A DNA stretch of 64,000 nucleotides from Flavobacterium alkalisoli (GTDB lineage: Bacteria; Bacteroidota; Bacteroidia; Flavobacteriales; Flavobacteriaceae). This document shows, piece by piece, positions 35,065 through 44,736 of this stretch. The notes beneath the pieces were generated by a model. It ran no database searches. It saw only the letters and a program-made list of their open reading frames with translations, and was not told where the DNA came from. Where the stretch lies: positions 434,001 through 498,000 of the forward strand of contig NZ_CP042831.1 of NCBI RefSeq assembly GCF_008000935.1. The letters run 5' to 3'. Each line of letters begins with the position of its first letter. The stretch's first letter is position 1. Position numbers and translations under genes: made by a program.

Positions 35065-35747
35065 AAACGTTCAGGATAGTCGGACATAATTCCGTCTACA
35101 TTATACGATTTCATTCGTTCTATATCTTCAGGGTCATTTACTGTCCATGTATACACCTTATAGCCTGCCTGCTGTGCTTTTTTCACATTGCTTTCGGTAA
35201 GGAGGGAAAAATGCGGATGTATGGCTTTTGCCGAAAACTCCTGCGCCCACTCCCATGCCTGGGTAACACTGGCCTGAGAAAGCACCCCTAAATGAATATC
35301 AGGGTTACTATTATACATTATCATTAGCTCTTCCCTTTGAAAACTGGACACTATAAAGTCATTATAGGAAAAACCTTTTTCGGCTACATACTTTTCCATA
35401 AGCGCTGAAACAGGAGCTGCGGTATGACGGCCTTTCAATTCAATATTCAGAAAACATTTTTTACCTGCCAGTTCCAGCACTTCTTCCAGTGTAGGGATTT
35501 TATGTCCTCCTTCCACTTTCAGTTCTTTCAGTTCCGCCAGGGTCATTTTGTGCACTTCTCCGGTTCCGTTTGTAGTCCTGTCTACCGTAAAATCGTGTAT
35601 TACCACCAGTTCGCCCGTACTGCAAACATGCACATCAAGCTCTAAGCCATCTACACCCATATCAAGTGCATTTTGAAAAGAAGCCAGTGTATTTTCAGGC
35701 ACATGGGCTTTTGATCCCCTGTGGCCTATTTTAAGGATTTGTGCCAT
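35061..35747 (-). CDS. glycerophosphodiester phosphodiesterase
   Basis: A 228-residue GDPD-family TIM-barrel enzyme that cuts glycerophosphodiesters to glycerol-3-phosphate and an alcohol. Active-site motifs: GHRGSKAHVPENT at the start (His, Arg, Glu) and ELDVHVCSTGELVVIHD (metal-binding Glu/Asp and the second catalytic His). The start MAQILKIGHRG at 35747 is chosen because the longer version runs back over the upstream terminator. No signal peptide, so cytoplasmic. Operon with the flavoprotein. Confidence 0.92.
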   Translation of the reverse strand: MAQILKIGHRGSKAHVPENTLASFQNALDMGVDGLELDVHVCSTGELVVIHDFTVDRTTNGTGEVHKMTLAELKELKVEGGHKIPTLEEVLELAGKKCFLNIELKGRHTAAPVSALMEKYVAEKGFSYNDFIVSSFQREELMIMYNSNPDIHLGVLSQASVTQAWEWAQEFSAKAIHPHFSLLTESNVKKAQQAGYKVYTWTVNDPEDIERMKSYNVDGIMSDYPERL

Positions 35748-35783
35748 ACCTGAATATTTTTGTAAAGATACTTCTAAATATAC

Positions 35784-35811
35784 AAAAAGCACAGGCAAAA
35801 ATGCCTGTGCT
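35784..35811 (-). terminator. terminator after the maltose operon
   Basis: A 10-bp perfect stem (AGCACAGGCA at 35788-35797, TGCCTGTGCT at 35802-35811) has an A-rich loop, with a U run on the minus strand. Confidence 0.8.
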
Positions 35812-35836
35812 CCTAACAACTATCTATGAGAAAAAA

Positions 35837-37267
35837 TTATTTTGTTAGTACCCAATACTCCCAGGGACCAAATTTTTGTTCCTGACCCGGAGCCAGCTGC
35901 ACTTTCTCTCCCGTAACATAATTGGTAAAATTACCCTCTACAGGAAGTGTAAAGCTTTGCGGCTCCTTAGTAAGATTACCTACAAAAACTACTTTTTCAC
36001 CATCTTTTTCTCTTGCGAAAGCAAGAATATTTTTATCCATTGAGGTTGTAATCCTGTTATAGTCAGCAGGCTGTTTACCTCCGTTTAATGCTTCATTACT
36101 GTTTTTAAGCTCACCTAACTTTTCATACACCTTAAACATCTTACCTTTTGAATGGGTAATCTCGTCTTTTTCAAAAAATTTAAGACGACGGTTAAAGTCA
36201 TATTCCTGACCCGTATAAATAAGCGGCATCCCCGGCATGGTATAGGTTAATGCAGCAAAAAGTTCGGCAGCATCACCCATTCTTTCATATTCAGTACCGT
36301 TCCAAGAGTTTTCATCATGATTGGAAGTAAAGTTCATCCATATATCTTCCTTTTTATACTCCTTAGCCTGCTTTTCCATAAGGGCATCCCAGTCGGATAC
36401 ATTCTTTTTGCCCTGGGCAATGTCATTCATTAAGTGGTGTGCTTCCCAACCATACCCCATATCGAAAATACCATTGAACAGGTATGGTTTGTTAGATTCC
36501 ATAAGCATAAATACAGGCTTAACCTCATTTAGCTTAGGCACTGCAAACTGCCAAAACTCAGTAGGCACGTTATCTGCCACATCACAACGGAAGCCATCAA
36601 CATTTTGTTCTTTTACCCAGTACAGCATCTCATTTTTCATCGGCTCATACAGCGCTTTGCTTGTATAGTCTAAATGGGCTACATCTGTCCAACCCCAGCT
36701 TTCTCCCGTTTCAGGATTAAGCGGATCGGTCACCTCTCCTTTTGCATTTTTATGATAGTACTCAGGGTGCTCGGTAATCCATTTATGATCCCAACCTGTA
36801 TGGTTAGCTACCCAGTCCAGTATTACATACATCCCATTGTTATGAGCCGTGTTTACCAGATTCTGGAAATCCTGCAGCGTCCCTAAATCCGGGTTTATGG
36901 CAGTATAATCAGAGATAGCATAATAGCTACCCAAATACTTTGCACGCTCAGCAGGGTCTTTAATATCCTCTACCATACGCCCGTCTGTAGTTTTCCTGTT
37001 TTTCATGGAAATAGGATAAATAGGCATAAGCCAAATTACCTTTACCCCAAGCTTTTTAAGTTCAGGAATATCTTTAGTAAATGCGTTAAAAGTCCCTTCC
37101 GGAGAGTAGTTACGGATATTAGCCTCATAAATAACGCTATTCTCCATCATGGCATCACTTACCGGAGCAAGGGCCGCAGATTCTGCTTTAGCCTCTTCCT
37201 GTTTGTTCCCTTCTTTACAGCTTATAAAAGCCGCAAGGAAAATCCCTAAAAGAATTGTTTTCTTCAT
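35837..37267 (-). CDS. GH13 alpha-amylase family lipoprotein
   Basis: A 476-residue glycoside hydrolase family 13 enzyme acting on alpha-1,4-glucans. The catalytic triad is complete: nucleophile D229 in GFRCDVAD, acid/base E257 in LMESNKP, and D318 in SNHDENSW. A signal peptide with lipobox (AAFISC, Cys17) predicts a lipoprotein facing the periplasm or the cell surface. It is the last gene of the minus-strand maltose cluster, 5 nt after the second GH13 gene, so co-transcribed with it. The exact specificity (alpha-amylase or maltogenic) cannot be read. Confidence 0.92.
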   Translation of the reverse strand: MKKTILLGIFLAAFISCKEGNKQEEAKAESAALAPVSDAMMENSVIYEANIRNYSPEGTFNAFTKDIPELKKLGVKVIWLMPIYPISMKNRKTTDGRMVEDIKDPAERAKYLGSYYAISDYTAINPDLGTLQDFQNLVNTAHNNGMYVILDWVANHTGWDHKWITEHPEYYHKNAKGEVTDPLNPETGESWGWTDVAHLDYTSKALYEPMKNEMLYWVKEQNVDGFRCDVADNVPTEFWQFAVPKLNEVKPVFMLMESNKPYLFNGIFDMGYGWEAHHLMNDIAQGKKNVSDWDALMEKQAKEYKKEDIWMNFTSNHDENSWNGTEYERMGDAAELFAALTYTMPGMPLIYTGQEYDFNRRLKFFEKDEITHSKGKMFKVYEKLGELKNSNEALNGGKQPADYNRITTSMDKNILAFAREKDGEKVVFVGNLTKEPQSFTLPVEGNFTNYVTGEKVQLAPGQEQKFGPWEYWVLTK

Positions 37268-37272
37268 ATCAT

Positions 37273-39108
37273 TTATTTTAGTTCCAGTACCATAACCGAT
37301 TTTGGTTCCATGCTAATTTCGTTAGCAAGATTTACCTTTTTACCGGTTAGTACATCGGTTCCTGTTGTGTAATTTTTAATGTTGTCTGCAAAGCGAATTG
37401 TACCAAAAGTCCTGGATTCATTGCTGTTATTCATTACTACCATTACACTTTCCTTAGTATTATACCTAAAATATACATATACGTTATTGTCCGGCAGGTA
37501 GTGTGTGGTTTTACCGTTATGGATAACATCCTTATTTTTTCTCCAGTTTAGAAGTTTAGATGTAAAGTCAAAGAATTGTTGCTGCTGTGCAGTACGCCCT
37601 GATTTTGTAAAGGCATTATTGCTGTCGCCATCCCATCCACCCGGGAAATCCCTGCGGATATCTGCATCACCTTTCCCCTTATCTCCTGCCATACCTATTT
37701 CACTGCCGTAGTAAATTTGCGGAATACCGCGTACGGTAGCAATAAGTGTAAGTGCCATTTTGTATTTATTGATATCCCCTTTATAGATCTCATTAAAGCG
37801 GCCTGTATCATGGTTTTCCATAAATACCAGGATGTTGTTGATATCAGGATATAAAAAGTCGTTCGTAAAATTATCATATACCCTTTGCATACCCGCATCC
37901 CAGCCGGATTGGTCTTCGTTAAACACTCCGCCTATGGCATCGTGCAGGGTAAAGTCCATTACACTTGGCAGGTAAGAGTTATAGCTTTGTATAGCCGCAA
38001 TCTTACTGTCCTTTTGCCAATAGGCCATTTGCGCCTGATCGTGCATCCATACCTCACCAACAATATTAAAGTTAGGATACTCATCGGTAATGGCTTTTGT
38101 CCATTTAGCAATGCCTTCCTTGTCGTTATAAGAATAAGTATCCACACGGAAACCATCTAAATCGGCATACTCAATCCACCAGATAGCATTTTGGGTAAGA
38201 TAGTTAAGCACTAAAGGGTTCGACTGATCTAAATCGGGCATTGAAGGCACAAACCAGCCGTCCATACACTGCCTTGCATCGGTTTGTGAGGCATTAGGAT
38301 CAAACTGGGTTGTCATCCTGTAATTGGATTGCGAATACCCCGGAAACTGATGAATCCAGTTGTAAGTCGGTAAATCCTTATACATCCAGTGTTCAGCCCC
38401 CCAGTGATTGGTAACATAATCCATGATAAGTTTCATATCACGCTTTTTCAGCTCTGCCGAAAGGCGCGCATAATCTTCATTGGTACCATACCTTGCATCT
38501 ATTTTATACACATCACTTTGACCGTAACCATGATAGGAATAACCTTTATCGTTATCCTCACAAAGTGGTGTGCTCCATACAGCCGTAGCACCCAGCTCAT
38601 CAAGGTAATCAAGGTTTTTTATTATTCCCTCTATATCTCCCCCATGACGGCCACCCGGCAGGCTCCTGTCGCCTTTCTCATTTAGGGCTTTACTGGTATC
38701 GTTATCAGGATTTCCGTTTGCAAAACGATCGGGCATTAACAGGTAAATTACATCCGAAGAATCAAAACTGTCCCTTTGCGACGAGCCTTCCCTTCTGTTT
38801 TTAAGTGTATATTTCTGAGTGAAAGCTGTTTTGTTCTTATTGTTCTTAAAATCGAAAACAAGCTCTCCGGCAGGAACACCTTTAGTGTCAACAGTCACAA
38901 AAACATAGTTTGGATTTTCGGTCTTTATTACGTTGTTAATAACCACCCCGTTACAAACAGGTTGATACTGCGCTATATTCTTTCCGTAAAACATAATCTG
39001 CAGTTCAGGATTATGCATACCACTCCACCAAAAAGGCGGCTCTACCCTGTCTGCCTGAGCAAAGGCAAAAGTGCAGCTAAAGACTAATAGGTAAAATATT
39101 TTTTTCAT
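37273..39108 (-). CDS. GH13 neopullulanase/cyclomaltodextrinase-like enzyme (SusA type)
   Basis: A 611-residue GH13 enzyme with a signal peptide (MKKIFYLLVFSCTFAFAQ) and no lipobox near the cleavage site, so likely soluble in the periplasm like SusA. The N-terminal beta domain (~20-110, VEPPFWWSGMHNPELQIMFYG) is the cyclomaltodextrinase N-domain. The triad is D323 (GFRVDTYS), E352 (IVGEVWM) and D434 (MENHDTGR). A longer start is rejected because it reads into the terminator before this gene. It should cut imported maltodextrins to small sugars. Confidence 0.92.
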   Translation of the reverse strand: MKKIFYLLVFSCTFAFAQADRVEPPFWWSGMHNPELQIMFYGKNIAQYQPVCNGVVINNVIKTENPNYVFVTVDTKGVPAGELVFDFKNNKNKTAFTQKYTLKNRREGSSQRDSFDSSDVIYLLMPDRFANGNPDNDTSKALNEKGDRSLPGGRHGGDIEGIIKNLDYLDELGATAVWSTPLCEDNDKGYSYHGYGQSDVYKIDARYGTNEDYARLSAELKKRDMKLIMDYVTNHWGAEHWMYKDLPTYNWIHQFPGYSQSNYRMTTQFDPNASQTDARQCMDGWFVPSMPDLDQSNPLVLNYLTQNAIWWIEYADLDGFRVDTYSYNDKEGIAKWTKAITDEYPNFNIVGEVWMHDQAQMAYWQKDSKIAAIQSYNSYLPSVMDFTLHDAIGGVFNEDQSGWDAGMQRVYDNFTNDFLYPDINNILVFMENHDTGRFNEIYKGDINKYKMALTLIATVRGIPQIYYGSEIGMAGDKGKGDADIRRDFPGGWDGDSNNAFTKSGRTAQQQQFFDFTSKLLNWRKNKDVIHNGKTTHYLPDNNVYVYFRYNTKESVMVVMNNSNESRTFGTIRFADNIKNYTTGTDVLTGKKVNLANEISMEPKSVMVLELK

Positions 39109-39132
39109 GTATTTCGTTTGATGCGGTATTAT

Positions 39133-39168
39133 AAAAAAGCCTGCAATACCCAAAGGATATTACAGGCT
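39133..39168 (-). terminator. intra-operon terminator/attenuator between GH65 and GH13 genes
   Basis: On the minus strand a ~13-bp stem (AGCCTGTAATATCC paired with GGTATTGCAGGCT) has a short loop and is followed by six U. It stands in the 69-nt gap after the maltose phosphorylase stop, so only part of the transcripts may continue into the amylase genes. Confidence 0.75.
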
Positions 39169-39177
39169 ATATAATAA

Positions 39178-41487
39178 TTATATTGTTACAGCCTTATTAG
39201 GCTCAACTTTTACTTCTCTTCCGTGTACAAATACGGTAAGTTCTTTATCACCTTCAAGGTCAAATCGCGTTTCACCCGAATGTACCGATATCTTCACAAT
39301 CTGATTCCTGAAATTAATCTTGAATGAATATCCTTTCCACTGTTCAGGGATTCTCGGTTCAAAATGCAGCTGCCCGTTTTTAACACGCATGCCGCCAAAA
39401 CCTTCTACAATACTCATCCAAGTACCAGCCATACTGGTAATATGAAGCCCTTCTTTAACCTCTTTGTTATAATCGTCAAGGTCAAGTCGTGACGTCCTTA
39501 AATAAAACGTGTAAGCCTGCTCCATCCTACCCAGTACTGCTGCCTGTATAGAGTGTACACATGGCGAAAGTGAAGACTCATGTACCGTAAACGGCTCATA
39601 GAAATCAAAATGCCTTTCCATATCTTCCCTAGTAAAATGATCTTCAAAGAAATAGAAGCCTTGTAGCACGTCTGCCTGTTTGATATACGGCGAACGAAGA
39701 ATCCTGTCCCAAGACCATTTTTGGTTAATTGGCCTTTGCGAACGGTCAAGGTCGCTTACCCTTACCATTTCCTTATCAAGGAAACCATCCTGTTGCAGGT
39801 ATACCCCATGCTCTTCCGAATAAGGGAAGTACATGTTATCGGCAACCTTTTGCCAGTCTCTTATCTCTTCAGCACCAAGATTGGTTAACGCCATTATACG
39901 ATTATGGTCTGCTGTAAACTCCTCTTTTACCTTAATAATATTTTCTATGGCATAATTAATACACCATTGTGCAATATAGTTGGTATAGAAGTTATTGTTT
40001 ACATTGTTCTCATACTCGTTAGGACCTGTAACCCCTAGTATAACATACTTGTTCTTAGCTGTTGAGAACGTAGCTCTCTGATGCCAGAAACGTGCAATAC
40101 CAATAAGCACTTCCAGTCCTTTTTCAGGAATGTAGCTGTAATCTCCGGTAAAGCGGTAGTAATTATAAATCGCAAAAGCAATAGCCCCGTTACGGTGAAT
40201 TTCCTCAAAAGTAATTTCCCACTCGTTGTGGCACTCCTCACCATTCATGGTAACCATAGGATATAGCGCAGCGCCATTGGTAAAACCTAACTTTTGCGCA
40301 TTTTCTATAGCCTTACCTAACTGATTATGACGATAGGTTAACAGGTTACGTGCCACCTGCTGGTCTTTAGTAGCCATATAGAACGGAATACAGTAAGCTT
40401 CGGTATCCCAGTAGGTACTACCTCCGTATTTTTCTCCCGTAAAACCTTTAGGCCCTATATTTAGCCTTGGATCCTTACCTAAATAGGTTTGGTTTAACTG
40501 GAAAATATTAAAACGGATTCCCTGCTGTGCCTTTACATCACCATCAATAGTGATGTCTGCCATTTCCCAAATACCTGCCCAAGCCTGTTTTTGTTCTTCC
40601 AGCAAAGCATCATACCCTTTGCTAACGGCATTAGCAATTACAGTTTTGGCCGCATCAATAAGAGCTATCTCATCATGGTTAAGCGATACCGTATAACCAC
40701 CAAATTTTATAATCGCTGCTGTTTCTCCTGCATTGGCCTGTAGCGCATAACTAAACTGAACTTTATCATTAGTAGCCACTACATCTCCTGTCGCTACAGT
40801 TGTTGGGTTACCATTAAGCAACAGACTGTTGTGCATATAGGTAGCCGCGGTAAAATGTGTCTTAAAAGTACGTGCCGTTACAAAGGCATCGTTCCCTGAA
40901 TATTGAGAGTCCAAAGGTTCCCAAAATTTTTCTTCCCAGTTGGCATCCTCATTTTTTACCCCTGCATCCACATAAGGTTTAAATACAATTTGTGCCGATT
41001 GGTTAACCGGAGTTACCTCATATTTTATAACACCAAGTTCATCCTCAACTAATGATAAGAACCTTGTTGCATTTACTGATACCTCTACACCATTTTGCAG
41101 CACTGCCGTAAATGAGCGGTTGTACCAGCCCTCTTTCATGTTAAGTTCTCTCCTGAAGTTCTTTACCTCTTTACAGGCATTTAAATCCAACAGCTCACCG
41201 TTAACCTCTACATTAATACCTATCCAGTTTGGTGCATTTAAAACCTTGGCAAAATATTCGGGATAACCGTTTTTCCACCATCCCACTTTTGTTTTGTCCG
41301 GATAGTAAACGCCCGCAATATAGCTTCCCTGAAACGTATGTCCTGAATAATGTTCTTCAAAATTGGCACGTTGCCCCATGGCACCGTTACCTATACTAAA
41401 TAAACTCTCGGAAGATTTTACCCTGTCCGCATCAAATCCTTCTTCTATAATTGACCAATTATCCGGTACTATATAATCCTGGTTCAT
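39178..41487 (-). CDS. GH65 maltose phosphorylase family protein
   Basis: A 769-residue cytoplasmic family 65 enzyme, predicted to convert maltose and phosphate to beta-glucose-1-phosphate and glucose. The region around the general acid (HNEWEITFEEIHRNGA, ~420-435) and YGGSTYWDTEAYCIPFY are typical; length matches maltose phosphorylases. The pairing with beta-phosphoglucomutase 1 nt upstream strongly supports a phosphorylase making beta-glucose-1-phosphate. Trehalose or kojibiose phosphorylase is possible, but the starch-type context favours maltose. Confidence 0.93.
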   Translation of the reverse strand: MNQDYIVPDNWSIIEEGFDADRVKSSESLFSIGNGAMGQRANFEEHYSGHTFQGSYIAGVYYPDKTKVGWWKNGYPEYFAKVLNAPNWIGINVEVNGELLDLNACKEVKNFRRELNMKEGWYNRSFTAVLQNGVEVSVNATRFLSLVEDELGVIKYEVTPVNQSAQIVFKPYVDAGVKNEDANWEEKFWEPLDSQYSGNDAFVTARTFKTHFTAATYMHNSLLLNGNPTTVATGDVVATNDKVQFSYALQANAGETAAIIKFGGYTVSLNHDEIALIDAAKTVIANAVSKGYDALLEEQKQAWAGIWEMADITIDGDVKAQQGIRFNIFQLNQTYLGKDPRLNIGPKGFTGEKYGGSTYWDTEAYCIPFYMATKDQQVARNLLTYRHNQLGKAIENAQKLGFTNGAALYPMVTMNGEECHNEWEITFEEIHRNGAIAFAIYNYYRFTGDYSYIPEKGLEVLIGIARFWHQRATFSTAKNKYVILGVTGPNEYENNVNNNFYTNYIAQWCINYAIENIIKVKEEFTADHNRIMALTNLGAEEIRDWQKVADNMYFPYSEEHGVYLQQDGFLDKEMVRVSDLDRSQRPINQKWSWDRILRSPYIKQADVLQGFYFFEDHFTREDMERHFDFYEPFTVHESSLSPCVHSIQAAVLGRMEQAYTFYLRTSRLDLDDYNKEVKEGLHITSMAGTWMSIVEGFGGMRVKNGQLHFEPRIPEQWKGYSFKINFRNQIVKISVHSGETRFDLEGDKELTVFVHGREVKVEPNKAVTI

Positions 41488-41488
41488 T

Positions 41489-42145
41489 TTATGTGTTTAC
41501 TAAGGTTTGTAAAAAATTGTTGTCGATTTCCGTGAAATCGTTAAAGTTGTATTGCGCCTCATTAAGAATATCCTTGTGCCCAATACCCACACTTACCATT
41601 CCTGCAATATTTGCTGCCTGAATACCCGCCACAGAGTCTTCAAAAACAATAGACTCCGATGCCGTTTTGCCTAACAGCTTTGCTGCCCTTACAAAAACTT
41701 CAGGATCGGGTTTTGCATTGGTAACATCGTTACCGTCTACAATAACATCAAAATAGTGCAGTATGTTTACCTTTTCTAAAATTGGCCTCGCATTTTTACT
41801 TGCAGAGCCCAATGCTATAAGCTGGCCGTTAGCTTTTAAAAACTGAAGAACTGTTATTACCCCTTCCAGAATCTCATCTTCTTTCATATTGGTTATATAA
41901 CCAAGGTAATCTTCGTTTTTTTGCACCAGCCACTTATCCTTATCTTCCTGTGAAGCCTCTATGTTCCCTAATCCTAAAATAATTTCAAGGGAACGTACAC
42001 GGCTTACACCTTTAAGCAGTTCGTTATGTTCATGCGTAAAATCGATTCCCAGCTGAGAAGCAATTTTTTGCCACGCTAAATAGTGGTATTTTGCAGTATC
42101 TACAATAACCCCGTCAAGGTCGAATATAAATGCTTTCGTTTTCAT
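41489..42145 (-). CDS. pgmB: beta-phosphoglucomutase
   Basis: A 218-residue HAD-superfamily enzyme that turns beta-glucose-1-phosphate into glucose-6-phosphate. The nucleophile and acid/base aspartates are in FIFDLDGVIVDT (D9, D11); GSASKNA and the KPDPEVFVRAAK and VFEDSVAGIQAA motifs complete the HAD set. It lies between the transporter (12 nt) and maltose phosphorylase (1 nt), its metabolic partner. Confidence 0.95.
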   Translation of the reverse strand: MKTKAFIFDLDGVIVDTAKYHYLAWQKIASQLGIDFTHEHNELLKGVSRVRSLEIILGLGNIEASQEDKDKWLVQKNEDYLGYITNMKEDEILEGVITVLQFLKANGQLIALGSASKNARPILEKVNILHYFDVIVDGNDVTNAKPDPEVFVRAAKLLGKTASESIVFEDSVAGIQAANIAGMVSVGIGHKDILNEAQYNFNDFTEIDNNFLQTLVNT

Positions 42146-42157
42146 TAATCTTTCCTG

Positions 42158-43510
42158 TTATAGTATTTCCTTTGATTTTAAGTCATCAACGTCCTTAACC
42201 CTCGACACAAGAAGGGCTGCGATAATAAAGCTTACACCACTTGTCATAATTGCATAAATAGCATTGCCGTTGTAAACATATTTTACAATAGGGCTACCTA
42301 TAAGTGCATTTACAATTTGCGGTATAACAATGAAGAAGTTGAATATCCCCATGTATACTCCCATTTTTTTAGGAGAAATGGAGCCCGCAAGTATGGCATA
42401 AGGCATAGAAAGTATACTTGCCCATGCAATACCAACGGCAACCATAGAAACTACAACCCAGTCTTCATTTGGCATAATGTAGATTGAAAGCAAACCTAAT
42501 CCACCTATAAAAAGTGATATTGAGTGTGTAAGCTTCCTTCCTAGTTTTGCAGCTATAAAAGGCAAACAGAAAGCGAATATGGCAGATACAGCATTATACA
42601 CACCAAACAGAATACCTACCCAGTCTCCTGCGTTTTGATATTCGTTGCTGGATGAATCGTTAATGGAAAGTCCATAAATATGCTGTGCAATGGCAGGGGT
42701 AGTAAATACCCACATACCAAAAAGGCCAAACCAGGAGAAAAACTGCACCCAGCTTAGCTGACGCATTGTTAAAGGCATTTTAGCAAAATCCTTAAAGATA
42801 TCCGTTAGCTTTGGCTTTATAGCCTCTACCTCAGGTTCGGCAGCCTTTTCAAATGCTTCCATTTCTTCGGGCGTATACTCCTTAGTTGTTAAAACAGTAA
42901 CGAGTATACTTATTACCAGTATTACCGCACCAATAATAAAAGAAAGTGTAAGATTTAAAGGCACACTGTCGCCTATCCTTTCATTAGAAATACCAAACCA
43001 TTTGGTTATTACATAAGGTAATACAGAACCGATTACTGCTCCAAAACCTATTAATGCGGTTTGCACACTAAAACCCAGTGTACGCTGATCGCTCCTAAGG
43101 TTATCTGCCACCAGTGCCCTAAAAGGCTCCATGGCAATGTTAAAGGAGGCATCCATAATCATAAGGAAACCGGCACCTACCCATAAGGCAGGCATAAGCG
43201 ATATAAAAATATCGGCCTGTGGCATTAGCACCAATCCTATGGAAGCAAGCAATGCCCCCGCAAGAAAGAATGGTTTTCTCCTGCCAAAACGTGTCCAGGT
43301 GTTGTCGCTGTAATGCCCTATTATAGGTTGCACTATAAGTCCCATTAACGGGGCTATAATCCAAAACCAGGAAAGGCTGTGCACATCGGCACCAAAAATC
43401 TGAAGGATTCTGCTGGCATTTGCATTTTGTAATGCAAAGCCCATTTGGATTCCAAGATACCCGAAACTCATGTTCCAGATTTCCAGGAAACCTAATCTAC
43501 GCTTTTCCAT
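42158..43510 (-). CDS. MFS maltose/disaccharide transporter (SLC45-like)
   Basis: A 450-residue inner-membrane transporter with about twelve helices. The N-terminal segment MSFGYLGIQMGFALQNANASRI and GHYSDNTWTRFGRRKPF (the MFS loop 2-3 motif) are typical of the glycoside-pentoside-hexuronide/SLC45-like carriers found in Bacteroidota maltose loci. A cytoplasmic loop (~205-235) is acidic. First gene of the minus-strand operon, so it should bring maltose from periplasm to cytoplasm for the phosphorylase. Its leader can form alternative hairpins. Confidence 0.9.
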   Translation of the reverse strand: MEKRRLGFLEIWNMSFGYLGIQMGFALQNANASRILQIFGADVHSLSWFWIIAPLMGLIVQPIIGHYSDNTWTRFGRRKPFFLAGALLASIGLVLMPQADIFISLMPALWVGAGFLMIMDASFNIAMEPFRALVADNLRSDQRTLGFSVQTALIGFGAVIGSVLPYVITKWFGISNERIGDSVPLNLTLSFIIGAVILVISILVTVLTTKEYTPEEMEAFEKAAEPEVEAIKPKLTDIFKDFAKMPLTMRQLSWVQFFSWFGLFGMWVFTTPAIAQHIYGLSINDSSSNEYQNAGDWVGILFGVYNAVSAIFAFCLPFIAAKLGRKLTHSISLFIGGLGLLSIYIMPNEDWVVVSMVAVGIAWASILSMPYAILAGSISPKKMGVYMGIFNFFIVIPQIVNALIGSPIVKYVYNGNAIYAIMTSGVSFIIAALLVSRVKDVDDLKSKEIL

Positions 43511-43534
43511 TATCGTAATTTAAATTTATAATAC

Positions 43535-43596
43535 GATAAGCGCGTGGCTTATCAAAACTTACTTTTTGTTGCGAAGTGAAGTATAAGCTTTGATAA
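43535..43596 (-). promoter_or_regulatory. alternative-hairpin leader of the maltose transporter operon
   Basis: Two inverted repeats share bases 43549-43553. One is GATAAGC (43535-43541) with GCTTATC (43547-43553), 7 bp and perfect. The other is TTATCAAAACTTA (43549-43561) with TAAGCTTTGATAA (43584-43596), 13 bp with one G-U in the RNA. They cannot form together. If the -7 box at 43604-43611 is real, the transcript would begin at the 5' arm of the larger hairpin. Confidence 0.5.
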
Positions 43597-43603
43597 TCAG
43601 TGA

Positions 43604-43611
43604 CAAATATA
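43604..43611 (-). promoter_or_regulatory. -7 element of the maltose transporter operon
   Basis: The minus strand reads TATATTTG, a match to TAnnTTTG, 93 nt before the transporter ATG. A -33 TTTG at 17-23 nt spacing was not found. Confidence 0.35.
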
Positions 43612-43713
43612 TATTATTTTTAATCTAATAATATGCTTTTAAATATTAAATTTTTTAGAGCAGGCTCAAAAACACAGTTTTTAAAATACTGAATTACAAA
43701 CAATTAAACAAAA

Positions 43714-44736
43714 CTACAACGTTGGCGTAGATTCTCGCTCAACCAGGTGAGTTTCTATCACTTCGGTACGGTAATGTTCGTCTTCCTCCTCCATTTCAAG
43801 TCGGTCAATCAGCATTTTTGCTGCGCGGCCTCCCATTTTAATTCCGTTTTGGCTAACCGTAGTTATGCTAGGTGTAGAGAACTGCGAAATGATACCATCG
43901 GTAAATCCTATAACCGAAAGATCTTCAGGAACATTAACCCCCATTTTTGCTGCCAGCTTAATGCTTGTTACCGCAAAAAGCTCATTAACCGCAAATATGG
44001 CATCGGGCTTTTGCTCATCCAGCAGTCGCTCAATCTTAACCGAACAGTTTTCTATATCCTCTATCTTAATGATCATCTCCTCCTGTATTGGCATGTTATG
44101 ATCCCTAAGTGCCTTAAGGTAACCCTCTGTTCTTAGCTTACCTACACTAACATAGTCTACCGTAGTAACAAGCGCTATCTTTTTAAAGCCTTTGTTTATA
44201 AGATAATCTACAGCCTCATAAGCTGCCATCTGATCGTCTATTATTACTTTATCGCAAAATACATCGTTAGTAATCCTGTCAAACATAACTACAGGCATGC
44301 CCTGATTGATAACCTCTACTATGTGGTGAAAGTCCTTTTTAAGCTGGGTTTCTTTAGAAAGCGACATAATGAAACCGTCTATACTGCCATTTGCCAGCAT
44401 CTCCATATTGATAACCTCCTTATCAAACGACTCATCTGAAAGACATACAATTACGTTGTAGCCATTTTCGTTTGCTACCTGCTCTATACCGCTAATAACA
44501 GTGGCAAAAAAGTGGTGTACAATCTCGGGAATGATAATCCCAATTGTTTTTGTCCTCTTGTTCTTAAGACTTAATGCAATATTGTTAGGCTTGTAGTTAT
44601 ATAGTTTAGCAAATGCCTGAACTTTTTGCCTTGTATCCTCGCTTATTTCAGGGCTGTTTCTTAGTGATTTTGAGACAGTTGAAATAGATACATCCAGTTC
44701 TCTTGCAATTTGCTTTAGCGTGACTTTTCTTTTCAT
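43714..44736 (-). CDS. LacI-family transcriptional regulator of the alpha-glucan locus
   Basis: A 340-residue regulator with an N-terminal LacI helix-turn-helix (~3-50: VTLKQIARELDVSISTVSKS, hinge NNIALSLKNKRTKTIGII) and a periplasmic-binding-protein-like sensor domain ending near VERESTPTL. MKRKVTLKQ at 44736 is the conserved family start; the longer frame upstream is rejected. It sits between the minus-strand maltose operon and the plus-strand SusC gene, with two AACGTT-centred palindromes in the divergent gap. The inducer is probably maltose or a glucan oligomer. This locus uses LacI rather than the SusR-type sensor of Bacteroides. Confidence 0.92.
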   Translation of the reverse strand: MKRKVTLKQIARELDVSISTVSKSLRNSPEISEDTRQKVQAFAKLYNYKPNNIALSLKNKRTKTIGIIIPEIVHHFFATVISGIEQVANENGYNVIVCLSDESFDKEVINMEMLANGSIDGFIMSLSKETQLKKDFHHIVEVINQGMPVVMFDRITNDVFCDKVIIDDQMAAYEAVDYLINKGFKKIALVTTVDYVSVGKLRTEGYLKALRDHNMPIQEEMIIKIEDIENCSVKIERLLDEQKPDAIFAVNELFAVTSIKLAAKMGVNVPEDLSVIGFTDGIISQFSTPSITTVSQNGIKMGGRAAKMLIDRLEMEEEDEHYRTEVIETHLVERESTPTL

